A stretch of 56,731 bases of DNA from Candidatus Omnitrophota bacterium (GTDB lineage Bacteria > Omnitrophota > Gorgyraeia > Zapsychrales > Fredricksoniimonadaceae), in the NCBI GenBank assembly GCA_903836515.1, contig CAILQW010000041.1, forward strand, positions 1 through 56,731, given 5' to 3'. The translations under genes and the position numbers were made by a program. Of the stretch, positions 17,203 through 26,803 are shown in pieces (positions within the stretch are counted from its first letter, which is position 1; each line of letters starts with the position of its first letter). The notes beneath the pieces were generated by a model. That model did no database searches, was not told the DNA's origin, and was given only the letters and a program-made list of their open reading frames with translations.

Positions 17203-17545
17203 CCCCGGGCCTTCCGGCTTGTCTGACGACAGGCTTGCGCCCAGGCCGCCCCAGATCGATGACGACAGGCTGTATGCCCTTGTGGCCTACTGTTTTATCC
17301 TGTGCATCGTCCCGCTTGTCCGTAAAAGAGAGAGCCCGTTTGTCCGTTTTCACGGCAGGCAGGGCCTGGCGCTTTTTTTGTGCGAGATGGCGGTGTTCAT
17401 CCTCAGCATTGTGTTCCCGTTCCTCATGAAGCCGGCGCTTTTCCTTTTTGCGGTGTTGTCTTTCTGGGGGATGATGCAGGCTTTGCGCGGGGAACTTTTC
17501 CCTCTTCCTTTGATCCACAGCATCGCCCGCCGCCTGGATATTTGA
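17195..17545 (+). CDS. Small membrane protein (DUF4870-like)
   Basis: LVAYCFILCIVPLVRKRESPFVRFHGRQGLALFLCEM with TM helices. Confidence 0.55.
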   Translation: MPDPGPSGLSDDRLAPRPPQIDDDRLYALVAYCFILCIVPLVRKRESPFVRFHGRQGLALFLCEMAVFILSIVFPFLMKPALFLFAVLSFWGMMQALRGELFPLPLIHSIARRLDI

Positions 17546-17569
17546 GCCCGTCATTCAAAAGGGATGCAC

Positions 17570-17699
17570 GTTTAGCGCATCCGATTTTTCGCCTGCCTTA
17601 TCGCGCCACCCTTCCGGCTTCTCTCGGGGCTTGTGCGCCCCTCGTTCCAGGCGGAAAGGCACCCGGCGCTTGGCGCGGCGAAAACACAGGGCGCTAAAC
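17570..17699. repeat. 130-bp dispersed repeat, copy 1 (9-bp TIRs GTTTAGCGC/GCGCTAAAC)
   Basis: Near-identical copies at 30576 and 37828. Confidence 0.95.
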
Positions 17700-17754
17700 A
17701 TGAACCGACAGGGTAGCTCTTGTGGTATATTTAAACTGCAATCAGGAGGCCGTT

Positions 17755-17989
17755 GATGGGCATGTATTTTTCCAGGCGCGGACAAAATATCATTGAATAT
17801 ATCCTGCTTAGCACCGCCGTCGTGGTTGTGCTGGTTACGGGTGTTCTGGTGAAGAACGGCGCCTTTGTATCATCCACCACAAAAGCCATGGAGTCGCCCG
17901 GCCGGCAAATCGGTGCCTTCAGTGCCAGCATGAATTTTGTCGACGGGGACGAGGTGGCGATCAGCCGCGACAAGGCTGTCCAGCCGTAA
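17755..17989 (+). CDS. Small Flp/class III pilin-like protein
   Basis: FSRRG|QNIIEYILLSTAVVVVLVTGVLV: prepilin-type G/Q site with Glu at +5. Confidence 0.55.
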
Positions 17990-17997
17990 GCGGGGTG

Positions 17998-18228
17998 TCA
18001 GCGTTTGACCTTGTCCATCTGTGAGCGGAGATTGTCCATCATCCGTTCGTTCTTTTCCTGGATCGAGAGCGTTTTTTCAGACTGTTTTTCAATGACGCCC
18101 TGGCTGTGGTAGGTTTCTTCGGCGGGATCTTCCTCAAAACTTTTTTTGACACCCTTGGTCATGCCGTTAAATACGGTTAGTCCGCACAGCACGCACAAGA
18201 CCAGGATGAAGAGGGTTTGATAGGTCAT
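17998..18228 (-). CDS. Small membrane protein with charged tail
   Basis: MTYQTLFILVLCVLCGLTVFNGMTKGVKKSFEEDP...; opposite strand between + strand genes. Confidence 0.4.
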   Translation of the reverse strand: MTYQTLFILVLCVLCGLTVFNGMTKGVKKSFEEDPAEETYHSQGVIEKQSEKTLSIQEKNERMMDNLRSQMDKVKR

Positions 18229-18257
18229 GAAAATAATTATAGTGGAAGCCTGAACAA

Positions 18258-18587
18258 ATGACAATTCCTGTTTCATTAAAAACCCTCTGCATCTTCGCCG
18301 TCGCGATGTCGGGCGGGTGTGCCGTCACGTGGGCTTCGGGCGGGGAAGTGGCGCTGGCCGTGTCCGATCTGCCGGTGGCGGTCCGTGTGGCAGGGGTCAG
18401 TCCGTCCATGGCCGAGGTGGTGGATGATGTGAGGCGTTCGCCCGCCTCCGGCCGTCTGGTGTTGTCTTCCCGGACCGAACTGGCCGCGGCCCTGGAAAAA
18501 GCCGTAGCGGGCCGGACAAGGCCGCTTTTGGTGGTGGCGGACGCGGGTAAAATCAGGGTTATGGAGCTGCGGCAGACAGAAAAGTGA
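18258..18587 (+). CDS. Small exported hypothetical protein
   Basis: MTIPVSLKTLCIFAVAMSGGCAVTWASGG signal-like start. Confidence 0.4.
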   Translation: MTIPVSLKTLCIFAVAMSGGCAVTWASGGEVALAVSDLPVAVRVAGVSPSMAEVVDDVRRSPASGRLVLSSRTELAAALEKAVAGRTRPLLVVADAGKIRVMELRQTEK

Positions 18588-18603
18588 GGGCTGGAACAAA
18601 GCC

Positions 18604-18632
18604 TTGACTTCATTATGGCCCGATAGTATAAT
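18604..18632 (+). promoter_or_regulatory. Promoter of rpsO (TTGACT-17-TATAAT)
   Basis: Near-consensus boxes, ~64 nt upstream of the start. Confidence 0.8.
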
Positions 18633-18695
18633 GTCGCTCAATATTCAGCCCCAGGAGCGGGGCGTCGAGATCAATCGTTACCAGGAGGCGGTTCG

Positions 18696-18965
18696 TTGGA
18701 ATTAGCGGTAGATAAAAAAACAGAGATCGTGCGTACATTCAAGGTCCATGCGAAGGATACAGGTTCTCCGGCGGTGCAGGTCGCCCTTTTGACCGAGAGG
18801 ATCAATCACCTTAACGAGCACTTCAAGAGCCACAAGAAAGACCACCATTCCCGCCGTGGGCTTTTATTGATGATCGGCAAGCGCCGCCGTCTTTTGAGTT
18901 ACCTGAAGAAGACGGACCATCCCAGGTACGAAGAGACCATCACCAAATTGGGCTTGCGCAAGTAA
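18696..18965 (+). CDS. rpsO: 30S ribosomal protein S15
   Basis: [55 protein letters not shown] start. Confidence 0.97.
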   Translation: MELAVDKKTEIVRTFKVHAKDTGSPAVQVALLTERINHLNEHFKSHKKDHHSRRGLLLMIGKRRRLLSYLKKTDHPRYEETITKLGLRK

Positions 18966-19077
18966 CGCGCTGCAACGATGTTGTGGAACGCCTGCGCGAT
19001 CTGCCCTGAGGGCAGGCGGCCGGTAGAAATCCCCGCGTCAACATAAACAACGCGGGATAACAGCAAGGAAAATATCA

Positions 19078-21186
19078 ATGAATTATCCCCGCGTGGAAGT
19101 TGACTACGGAACGAACCGTCTGGTCATTGAAACTGGCAAACTGGCAAAACAGGCTTCCGGATCCGCTTTGGTGAGCTGCGGCGGCACCGCGGTCCTGGTG
19201 ACGGTGTGTATTGCCGGAAAACCGAGGGAAGGCATCGATTTCTTCCCGCTGACCGTTGAATATCAGGAGAAGACCTATGCCGCAGGCAAGATCCCCGGCG
19301 GTTTCTTCAAGCGTGAAGGCCGTCAGACCGAGAAAGAGATCCTCACCTCGCGTTTGATCGACCGTCCGATCCGTCCGCTTTTCCCCGAAGGACTTTTTAA
19401 CGAGGTTCAGGTCATCGCGACGGTTCTCAGCGCCGATAACGAAAACGATCCGGATGTCCTGGCGATCAACGGCGCTTCAGCGGCCCTGATGCTTTCCGAT
19501 ATTCCTTTTGATGGTCCTATCAGCGCGGTGCGCGTGGGGCTCGTCGAAGGCCAGTTCGTCATCAACCCGACGTATGAACAGCGTGCCGTGAGCACGCTTG
19601 ATTTTGTTGTGGCTGGCGATGCGCAGGGCATTGTCATGATCGAAGGCGACAGCAAGGAAGTTCCCGAAGCCAAGATCAAGGAAATGCTCGCTTTCGCGCA
19701 TAAGGCGCTTCAGCCGGTGCGTGTGATCCAGTCCGAGCTTCAGAAAACGGCCGGCAAGGCCAAGACCCAGGTGGAGACCAAGCTTGTCCCGCCTGCGTTT
19801 GTCGCCAAGGTCAGGGGCATGGGCATGGCGCGTTTGTCGGAGATCTTGAGCGGCACCGTCGACAAGAAGACCCGTGAAAAGGCGCTCAACGATCTTTTCG
19901 CCACGCTGGTCGCGGATATGGCTGTTTATGCAGAGTTCAAGAAGGGCAAGGCGGATATTTCCGAGAATGACGTCAAGGCTGTTTTCGAGATCATGCAGTA
20001 TGACGTGATGCGCCAGAATGTGTTCGAACGCCAGTTGCGCGCCGATGGCCGCGGCCTCAATGAGATCCGTGCCTTGTCCGCCGAAACCGGCATCCTGGCA
20101 CGTACCCACGGGTCAGGTCTTTTCACCCGCGGGCAGACGCAGAGCCTGGCCACGGTGACGCTTGGCACCAAGATCGACGAACAGTTGATCGAGGCGCTTG
20201 ATGGCGTCACGTACCGCCGTTTCATGCTCCATTACAATTTTCCTCCGTTTAGCGTCGGGGAAACAAAGCCCGTGCGCGGCCCCGGCCGTCGCGAGATCGG
20301 CCATGGCGCGCTGGCGCACCGCTCGCTTGAAGCCGTGATCCCTTCACCGGAAGATTTTCCCTATACCATCCGTATCGTGTCCGAGATCCTGGAATCGAAC
20401 GGTTCTTCGAGCATGGCAACTGTCTGCGCGAGCACGCTGGCGCTCATGGACGCGGGTGTGCCGCTCAAGGCGCCTGTGGCGGGCATTTCCGTCGGCCTTA
20501 TTTCCGACGAAAAGCGCGCGGTCCTTATCACGGACATCCAGGGCATGGAAGACCATTTCGGCGACATGGATTTCAAGGTGTCCGGCACGAAGGAAGGCAT
20601 CACGGGGGTGCAGCTTGACCTGAAGATACGCCATATCTCCGTCGAGCTCCTTGGCCAGGCCATTGACCAGGCCCGTGAAGCCCGCCTGAAGATCCTGGAT
20701 ACCATGACCGCTGCGATCCCCGAGCCCAGAAAGACGCTTTCCGAGTTCGCGCCCCGCATCGAACTTCTGCAGATCCCGCAGGACAAGATCGGCGAGGTCA
20801 TCGGACCCGGCGGCAAGACCATTCGCAAGATCATCGAGAGCACCGGCGCCACGTCGATCGATATCGATGACGAAGGCAAGGCGTTCATTTCCGCGCCCAA
20901 CCAGGCGGCACTCGATTGTGTCATGAATTATTTGAAGTCCATGCTTGAAATGCCCGAGGTCGGCAAGATCTATGAGGCTACGGTCGTCAAGATCATGAAT
21001 TTCGGCGCGTTCTGCGAGTTCATGCCCGGCCGCGACGGCCTGGTGCATGTTTCCGAACTTTCCGACAAGTTCGTGAAAGATCCCAACGAGCTGGTGAAGA
21101 TGGGGGACACGTTCCCCGTCCTGCTCGTGGAGATCGACAAGATGGGCCGTTATAATCTCAGCCGCAAGAAGGCCGAGAAGAAATAA
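19078..21186 (+). CDS. pnp: Polyribonucleotide nucleotidyltransferase
   Basis: FFPLTVEYQEKTYAAGKIPGGFFKREGR; KIGEVIGPGGKTIRKIIESTGA (KH); S1 domain GRDGLVHVSEL. Confidence 0.97.
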   Translation: MNYPRVEVDYGTNRLVIETGKLAKQASGSALVSCGGTAVLVTVCIAGKPREGIDFFPLTVEYQEKTYAAGKIPGGFFKREGRQTEKEILTSRLIDRPIRPLFPEGLFNEVQVIATVLSADNENDPDVLAINGASAALMLSDIPFDGPISAVRVGLVEGQFVINPTYEQRAVSTLDFVVAGDAQGIVMIEGDSKEVPEAKIKEMLAFAHKALQPVRVIQSELQKTAGKAKTQVETKLVPPAFVAKVRGMGMARLSEILSGTVDKKTREKALNDLFATLVADMAVYAEFKKGKADISENDVKAVFEIMQYDVMRQNVFERQLRADGRGLNEIRALSAETGILARTHGSGLFTRGQTQSLATVTLGTKIDEQLIEALDGVTYRRFMLHYNFPPFSVGETKPVRGPGRREIGHGALAHRSLEAVIPSPEDFPYTIRIVSEILESNGSSSMATVCASTLALMDAGVPLKAPVAGISVGLISDEKRAVLITDIQGMEDHFGDMDFKVSGTKEGITGVQLDLKIRHISVELLGQAIDQAREARLKILDTMTAAIPEPRKTLSEFAPRIELLQIPQDKIGEVIGPGGKTIRKIIESTGATSIDIDDEGKAFISAPNQAALDCVMNYLKSMLEMPEVGKIYEATVVKIMNFGAFCEFMPGRDGLVHVSELSDKFVKDPNELVKMGDTFPVLLVEIDKMGRYNLSRKKAEKK

Positions 21187-21273
21187 GTTCCGGGGCCCCG
21201 CTTCCGGTATATGCCGGGAGCGGGTCTTTTCAAGCTCCACGTGGTGGAGTCTTTCAATCTCATACCCAGGCCC

Positions 21274-23544
21274 ATGCGAACGGAACACCTTAACGAGATC
21301 AAGGGCATCATCATCCTTGCGCTGGCGGTTATCCTTCTGGCCAGCCTGGTGTCCTACGTTCCCGAAGACCTCATCTGGTTCACGGCGCATCCCAACGAGC
21401 CCGCCCATAACCTGATCCGTATCACCGGCGCCTATATGGCGGGAGGCTTTTTTTTCCTGGCCGGTTACAGCGCCTATCTTTTTGTCCTTTTCCTTTTTTT
21501 CTGGAGCTGGAATATTTTTACCTCGCGCGAAACGCCCCTCACCCTGGCGCGCGGGGTGAGCCTTGTCATCCTGGTGTCGGTCATGAGCGGCCTTTTCAGC
21601 CTGACCGGTTCGCCCCTGGCGGCGCACCGTTTCGAGCGCGGGGGATTGACCGGCATGGTCTTTGCGGATTTCCTGTCCAGAAACCTGGGTGGTATCGGCG
21701 CGTATGTGGTGTTATTGGCGTTGGCGTGCCTGTGCCTGGTCATTACCGCGGACTTTCTTGTGTCGCCGCTCATTGTCAGGATCACGCGTACCCTTATCGG
21801 GATGTGGGAAAATTTCCGCCACGGAGCGCCGCTGTGGGCCTGGCCTTCCTTGCCGCTGCGCCGTTCCGAGGCCGAAGCAAAGCCGCCCCGCAAGGACGAT
21901 AAAGCTGTCCCGGAGGCCGCGCCGCCGCCGGAAAAGAATCCGCCCAAGGGCCGGAAAGCCAGGCCGGAACCCGAGGCTGCCGAGGCGCCTCCCGAAAAGG
22001 CTGCGGTACCGCCGCCCAAACCCCAGCCGCCCAATATCAGGATCGTGCCCACGAAGACCGAGGGGCCTTCCCCGGAGCGTGCGGACAAGCCGCTGGTGAT
22101 CGGCAATTACCAGCTGCCGCCCTTTGACCTTTTGAATGATCCGCCGCAGGTTTCCGAATCGAATGTCCAGGAAACGCTCGTTAACGGCGCCAAGACCCTC
22201 GAGCAGGCACTGGCAAGTTTTGGCGTGATGGCGCGTGTGGCCGACATCGAACGCGGCCCGGTTATCACCCGTTACGAACTGGAGCCTGCGCCGGGGGTAC
22301 GTGTCCAGAGCATCAATTCCCTTGCGGATGATATTGCCCTGGCCATGCAGGCTTCGTCGGTACGCATCCAGGCGCCCATTCCGGGCAAGAACCGCGTGGG
22401 CATCGAGGTGCCCAATGGCGCTTCCGCGGCGGTGGTGTTGAAGGATGTGCTTATCCAGGGCGATATCCGCAATGCCCGCTCGAAGATCACCCTTGCGCTG
22501 GGCAAAGACACCGCGGGTAAACCCATCATCGCGGACCTGGCGGATATGCCGCATCTTCTGGTGGCAGGGGCCACGGGGGCGGGGAAGTCCGTCTGCCTGA
22601 ATGTCATCATCATGTCCATTGTTTATAACGCTTCGCCGCACGAGGTGAAGTTCATCATGATCGATCCCAAGATGGTGGAGCTCAACCAGTATAACGACAT
22701 CCCTCATATGCTCTGCCCGGCGATCACCGACCACAAGAAAGTGGCCGCAGCGCTGGGATGGGTGATCGGGGAGATGGAGACGCGGTACAAGACCCTCCAG
22801 AAGCATCAGGTCAAGAATATCAAGGCGTATCATGCCAAGGGTTTCGAGATGCCTTACATCGTGGTGGTCGTCGACGAGTTCGCGGACCTCATGCAGACAT
22901 CCGGCAAGGTGATCGAGGGCGCGATCACGCGCCTCGCCCAGCTGGCGCGTGCGGTCGGCATCCACCTCATCCTCGCCACCCAGCGCCCTTCGGTCAACGT
23001 CATCACCGGGACCATCAAGGCCAATTTGCCGGCGCGCATTGCCTTCAAGGTGGCTTCCCAGATCGATTCGCGCACGATTCTCGACGAGAAAGGTGCCGAA
23101 GATCTGTTGGGCAAGGGGGACATGCTTTTTATTCGTCCGGGCGATCCCAAGCCTTTGCGCGGGCAGTGCAGTTATCTTTCCGACGAGGAGATCCACAAGG
23201 TCATGGATTTTATCCGCGGGCAGGAAAAACCCCAGTATGACGCGTCGGTTACCGCGCGCCCGGCAGCCGCGGCCGGAGGTTCCGAGGAAAAGGACGAGAT
23301 CTTCGACGAGGCGGTGCGCGTGGTAATGGAAACGGGGCAGGCCTCGGCATCCATGCTCCAGCGCCGGCTGAGCCTCGGCTTTTCGCGCGCAGGCCGCATT
23401 GTCGACCAGATGGAGCGCTCCGGGATTGTCGGCCCTAACGTGGGCAGCAAACCGCGGGAGATCCTCATTGACCGCGAGAAATGGCTCGAGGACCACAGGA
23501 ATTCAACGGACGGTGCCGTGCCACCGGAGGAAGGAACCGCATGA
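21274..23544 (+). CDS. ftsK: DNA translocase FtsK/SpoIIIE
   Basis: N-terminal TM helices, linker, LLVAGATGAGKSVCLNVIIMSIVY, IVVVVDEFADLM, C-terminal gamma domain. Confidence 0.95.
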   Translation: MRTEHLNEIKGIIILALAVILLASLVSYVPEDLIWFTAHPNEPAHNLIRITGAYMAGGFFFLAGYSAYLFVLFLFFWSWNIFTSRETPLTLARGVSLVILVSVMSGLFSLTGSPLAAHRFERGGLTGMVFADFLSRNLGGIGAYVVLLALACLCLVITADFLVSPLIVRITRTLIGMWENFRHGAPLWAWPSLPLRRSEAEAKPPRKDDKAVPEAAPPPEKNPPKGRKARPEPEAAEAPPEKAAVPPPKPQPPNIRIVPTKTEGPSPERADKPLVIGNYQLPPFDLLNDPPQVSESNVQETLVNGAKTLEQALASFGVMARVADIERGPVITRYELEPAPGVRVQSINSLADDIALAMQASSVRIQAPIPGKNRVGIEVPNGASAAVVLKDVLIQGDIRNARSKITLALGKDTAGKPIIADLADMPHLLVAGATGAGKSVCLNVIIMSIVYNASPHEVKFIMIDPKMVELNQYNDIPHMLCPAITDHKKVAAALGWVIGEMETRYKTLQKHQVKNIKAYHAKGFEMPYIVVVVDEFADLMQTSGKVIEGAITRLAQLARAVGIHLILATQRPSVNVITGTIKANLPARIAFKVASQIDSRTILDEKGAEDLLGKGDMLFIRPGDPKPLRGQCSYLSDEEIHKVMDFIRGQEKPQYDASVTARPAAAAGGSEEKDEIFDEAVRVVMETGQASASMLQRRLSLGFSRAGRIVDQMERSGIVGPNVGSKPREILIDREKWLEDHRNSTDGAVPPEEGTA

Positions 23545-24422
23545 AGGATACACCCCGTGATGCCGGTGCCCTGTTAAAACAGGAACGCGAGAGCCGGGGC
23601 ATGGCCCTGGATGTGGTCCATGAGGCCACGAAGATCCCCCTCGATGCGCTTAAGGCCATTGAAGAGGGCTACAAGGTGCGCTCCCTGACAGGGTTTTATT
23701 ACAAGAGTTTCGTCAAGATCTATGCCAAATACCTTGGTCTGGATGTGGCGGCTGTGATGGCGCTTGTGCCCGTGCATCATCCCCAGGCTGTGGCCGAGGT
23801 CTCTGTGCTGAGAAAACCGCGGGTGTCTGCGGCGGGTCCCTACCGCGTCGATGGGGTTCGTCTGCACCGTGCGGTGCTCCATGCCCCGGAGATCTTCAGG
23901 AAGAAAAAGAAGTTTTTTGTCGGCTTGTTCGTTGTGGTGTTGGCTGCCGGCGGCCTTTTTTTGGCGGGTTTGCTGATCCGCAAGATCGTTACGGCTGTGG
24001 CCGTTCAGCACGCCTTGAATGCCGCATCCAGGCCGAAAGCACAGCCTAAAAAGACGCCGATGGCGTCCAGGCCCTCAGTGCCGCAAGCCAGGCCTGTTGA
24101 GGCCAAAGCTGCTGTGCCGGCGGAGGGGGATCAACCCCAGGAAAAGCCGGTTCCGCCGGTGAGCCGCGCGGCGGTCACGGTCCGTGCCCAGACAACCACA
24201 TGGGTCACGGTCAAGGCTGACAATGACACTGTTTTCCAGGGCCGCATCAAGAAAGGCACGACGGAGAGCTGGTCAGCGGCGAAAAAGATCGAGATTTCCG
24301 CCAAAGACCTCGGAGCCCTCGAGTTTGAGGTCAATGGACGCAACATCGGGAAAATTGCCAGGCGCGACCTCAAGGCCAAGAAGGTTATCGTGACCCCCGA
24401 AGGCCTCTCGGTCGAAAAATAA
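23541..24422 (+). CDS. RodZ-like HTH/TM/DUF4115 protein
   Basis: LKQERESRGMALDVVHEATKIPLDALKAIEEG; TM; C-terminal DUF4115-like beta domain. Confidence 0.8.
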   Translation: MKDTPRDAGALLKQERESRGMALDVVHEATKIPLDALKAIEEGYKVRSLTGFYYKSFVKIYAKYLGLDVAAVMALVPVHHPQAVAEVSVLRKPRVSAAGPYRVDGVRLHRAVLHAPEIFRKKKKFFVGLFVVVLAAGGLFLAGLLIRKIVTAVAVQHALNAASRPKAQPKKTPMASRPSVPQARPVEAKAAVPAEGDQPQEKPVPPVSRAAVTVRAQTTTWVTVKADNDTVFQGRIKKGTTESWSAAKKIEISAKDLGALEFEVNGRNIGKIARRDLKAKKVIVTPEGLSVEK

Positions 24423-25747
24423 TGGCTCTTGCTGCCGTTGGACTTCATGCGTTCCATACCCGGCGCCTGCGCGAAGGCGTTGTTAAGCCCCGTGCGTCGT
24501 CATTTGCCGTCGTCAGCCTTGGCTGCGCGCGCAATACCGTCGATTCCCAGAACATCATTGCCGGTCTTCAACGCAAGGGCGGTGTGCGCACAACCATTGC
24601 CAAGGCGGATACCGTTGTTGTCAATACCTGCGCTTTCATTGAGGCGGCCAAGAAGGAATCCATTGATACCATCCTTGAGCTGACCGACCTCAAGGCCAAA
24701 GGGAAGATCAAAAAGATCATTGTGGCCGGGTGCCTCGCCCAGCGTTACGGGGCCGAGCTCGCCCCTGCGTTGAAGGGGGTGGACGTGTTCACGGGGGTTC
24801 AGGCCTTGTCTACCTCCGCATCGCCGGCATCGGCGTCGCTCACGCCTGCCCATTACGCGTATGTGAAAATATGCGAGAGCTGTTATAATGCCTGCAGTTT
24901 TTGCGTGATCCCGCGCATCAAGGGGAAGTTTGTCTCGCGCAGGATGGACGCGGTGCTGGAAGATATTGCGTGCCTTCAGGCGCGCGGGGTCCGGGAGATC
25001 AATATCATCGGGCAGGATGTGACGGCCTACGGCCTCGATATTTACCGCCGCAGGGCGCTGGCGGAACTGCTCGGGAAAGCCGCGCGGGCGGCAGAGGATG
25101 GCTGGATCAGGCTTCTGTATGCCCATCCTGCGCATATCACCGATGAATTGCTCGAGGTGATGGCCGCCCACCCGGGCATTTGCCGCTACCTCGATATGCC
25201 GCTGCAGCATGTGAGCGCCCGGGTCCTGGCACGGATGAACCGTCCGATGACGCGTGCGGCGATCGCGGAGCTGGTCGCCAGGATACGCCGTGCCGTGCCC
25301 GGCATTTCCCTGCGGACCACCTTTATCGCGGGGTTCCCGGGAGAGACGCGCAAGGATTTTGAGGAGCTGTTGTCCTTTCTTAAGGATAACCCCTTTGAAC
25401 GCGTGGGGGTTTTTACATATTCGCGCGAGGAAGGGACGCCGGCCTATGATTTTCCGGGAAGGGTTCCCCCCGCAGAAGCCCGCCGGCGCCATGATGCGCT
25501 CATGCAAGCCCAGCAGGGGCTCGCCGCACGGCTGAACGCCCGCCTCATCGGGCAAACGCTCAAGGTGATCGTCGAGGAGCGTGTGGAGGGCGGGAAGGGC
25601 GGTTATATCGGGCGGAGCGAGTTCGATGCGCCCGAGGTCGACGGGGTGGTGTATATCCGCGCGAAGAAGCCTTTGCGCGTGGGAGAATTTACCATGGTCC
25701 GGGTGTCCGGCGCCATGGATTATGACCTGCAAGGAGACGCTGTATGA
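24422..25747 (+). CDS. rimO: Ribosomal protein S12 methylthiotransferase
   Basis: VSLGCARNTVDSQ; CESCYNACSFCVIPRIKGKFVSR; C-terminal TRAM-like domain. Confidence 0.93.
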   Translation: MALAAVGLHAFHTRRLREGVVKPRASSFAVVSLGCARNTVDSQNIIAGLQRKGGVRTTIAKADTVVVNTCAFIEAAKKESIDTILELTDLKAKGKIKKIIVAGCLAQRYGAELAPALKGVDVFTGVQALSTSASPASASLTPAHYAYVKICESCYNACSFCVIPRIKGKFVSRRMDAVLEDIACLQARGVREINIIGQDVTAYGLDIYRRRALAELLGKAARAAEDGWIRLLYAHPAHITDELLEVMAAHPGICRYLDMPLQHVSARVLARMNRPMTRAAIAELVARIRRAVPGISLRTTFIAGFPGETRKDFEELLSFLKDNPFERVGVFTYSREEGTPAYDFPGRVPPAEARRRHDALMQAQQGLAARLNARLIGQTLKVIVEERVEGGKGGYIGRSEFDAPEVDGVVYIRAKKPLRVGEFTMVRVSGAMDYDLQGDAV

Positions 25748-26313
25748 ACCTCCCGAACATGCTGACCATGTCCCGTTTCGTGATGACATGTGTGTTTATT
25801 ATTTTCATGCAGCAGGGTGCGTCCGGCGCATTTTTGGCCCTGGTGTTTTTTATCGGCGCGGCTGTGACCGACATGCTCGACGGTCATGTCGCCCGGAAAT
25901 ACGGGCTGGTCACGACCTTCGGCAAGCTGATGGACCCGGTGGCGGACAAGTTCCTGACCCTTTCTGCATTCTTTATCCTCGCTTTCGAAGGCCTGGCGCC
26001 CTTGTGGATGGTCATTGTGATCGCCTTGCGCGAGATCCTGGTCACGGCGTCGCGCCTGCATGGCATGACCAAAGGGCAGGTGATCCCGGCCGAGCAGACA
26101 GGAAAGGTCAAGACCATTGTCCAGATCGCCACGATCCTTGTGGCGCTTGTTTACCGTACGCTCTGGTCTGTGCCCGTCGCTTCAACGGGGGCCAGCCTGA
26201 TGTCGTACCAGTGGAAGGGCCTCATCATCCTGTTTGTTATTTTCTCGCTTGTCCTTAGCCTGTGGTCGGGGAGCGAATATTTTCGCAACCTTCCCAAGGA
26301 AGGTGCCGCATGA
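25744..26313 (+). CDS. pgsA: CDP-diacylglycerol-glycerol-3-phosphate 3-phosphatidyltransferase
   Basis: AAVTDMLDGHVARKYGLVTTFGKLMDPVADKFL. Confidence 0.95.
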   Translation: MNLPNMLTMSRFVMTCVFIIFMQQGASGAFLALVFFIGAAVTDMLDGHVARKYGLVTTFGKLMDPVADKFLTLSAFFILAFEGLAPLWMVIVIALREILVTASRLHGMTKGQVIPAEQTGKVKTIVQIATILVALVYRTLWSVPVASTGASLMSYQWKGLIILFVIFSLVLSLWSGSEYFRNLPKEGAA

Positions 26314-26765
26314 ACGATCGGCTGGCACGTTTCTGCGCGACATTTTTCCATATCGGCGATTGCCCGGTGGCACCCGGCAGTCTGGCCAGTGCCGCGGCGT
26401 TGGTTGTGGCGTTCCTGGTTCACCGCTGGCTGCCGCTTTATTGCGCGGTGGGGGTCCTGTTCACGGTTGTGGGTTTTATGACCGCCGGACGGGTGGAGGC
26501 CCTGTCGGGCAAGAAAGATCCAGGGTGTATTGTCATTGACGAAGCCGCGGGTATTATGATATCTTTTTTATTCCTGCCGATGACCTGGCCTGTGATGGTG
26601 ACAGGGTTTTTCCTGTTCCGGGCCTTTGACATGTTCAAGACGTTTCCCGCGGATAAATTTGAGGCCATGGGCGGGGCCAAAGGCATCATGCTGGATGATA
26701 TCATGGCTGGGATTTATACGAATATCGTTTTGCAAATTGCCGTTAAGATCATCGGGATCGCATAA
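26310..26765 (+). CDS. pgpA: Phosphatidylglycerophosphatase A
   Basis: GDCPVAPGSLASAAAL, IDEAAGIMISFLFLP, FRAFDMFKTFPADKFE. Confidence 0.92.
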   Translation: MNDRLARFCATFFHIGDCPVAPGSLASAAALVVAFLVHRWLPLYCAVGVLFTVVGFMTAGRVEALSGKKDPGCIVIDEAAGIMISFLFLPMTWPVMVTGFFLFRAFDMFKTFPADKFEAMGGAKGIMLDDIMAGIYTNIVLQIAVKIIGIA

Positions 26766-26803
26766 GCCCGGATAAATTATAACAACGTTCAGGAGGTAAT
26801 AGC

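Noticed and set aside
21712-23496. 594-aa antisense frame over ftsK
   Set aside because: Same reasoning: low-complexity His/Arg/Asp/Gly-rich translation mirroring the sense codons.
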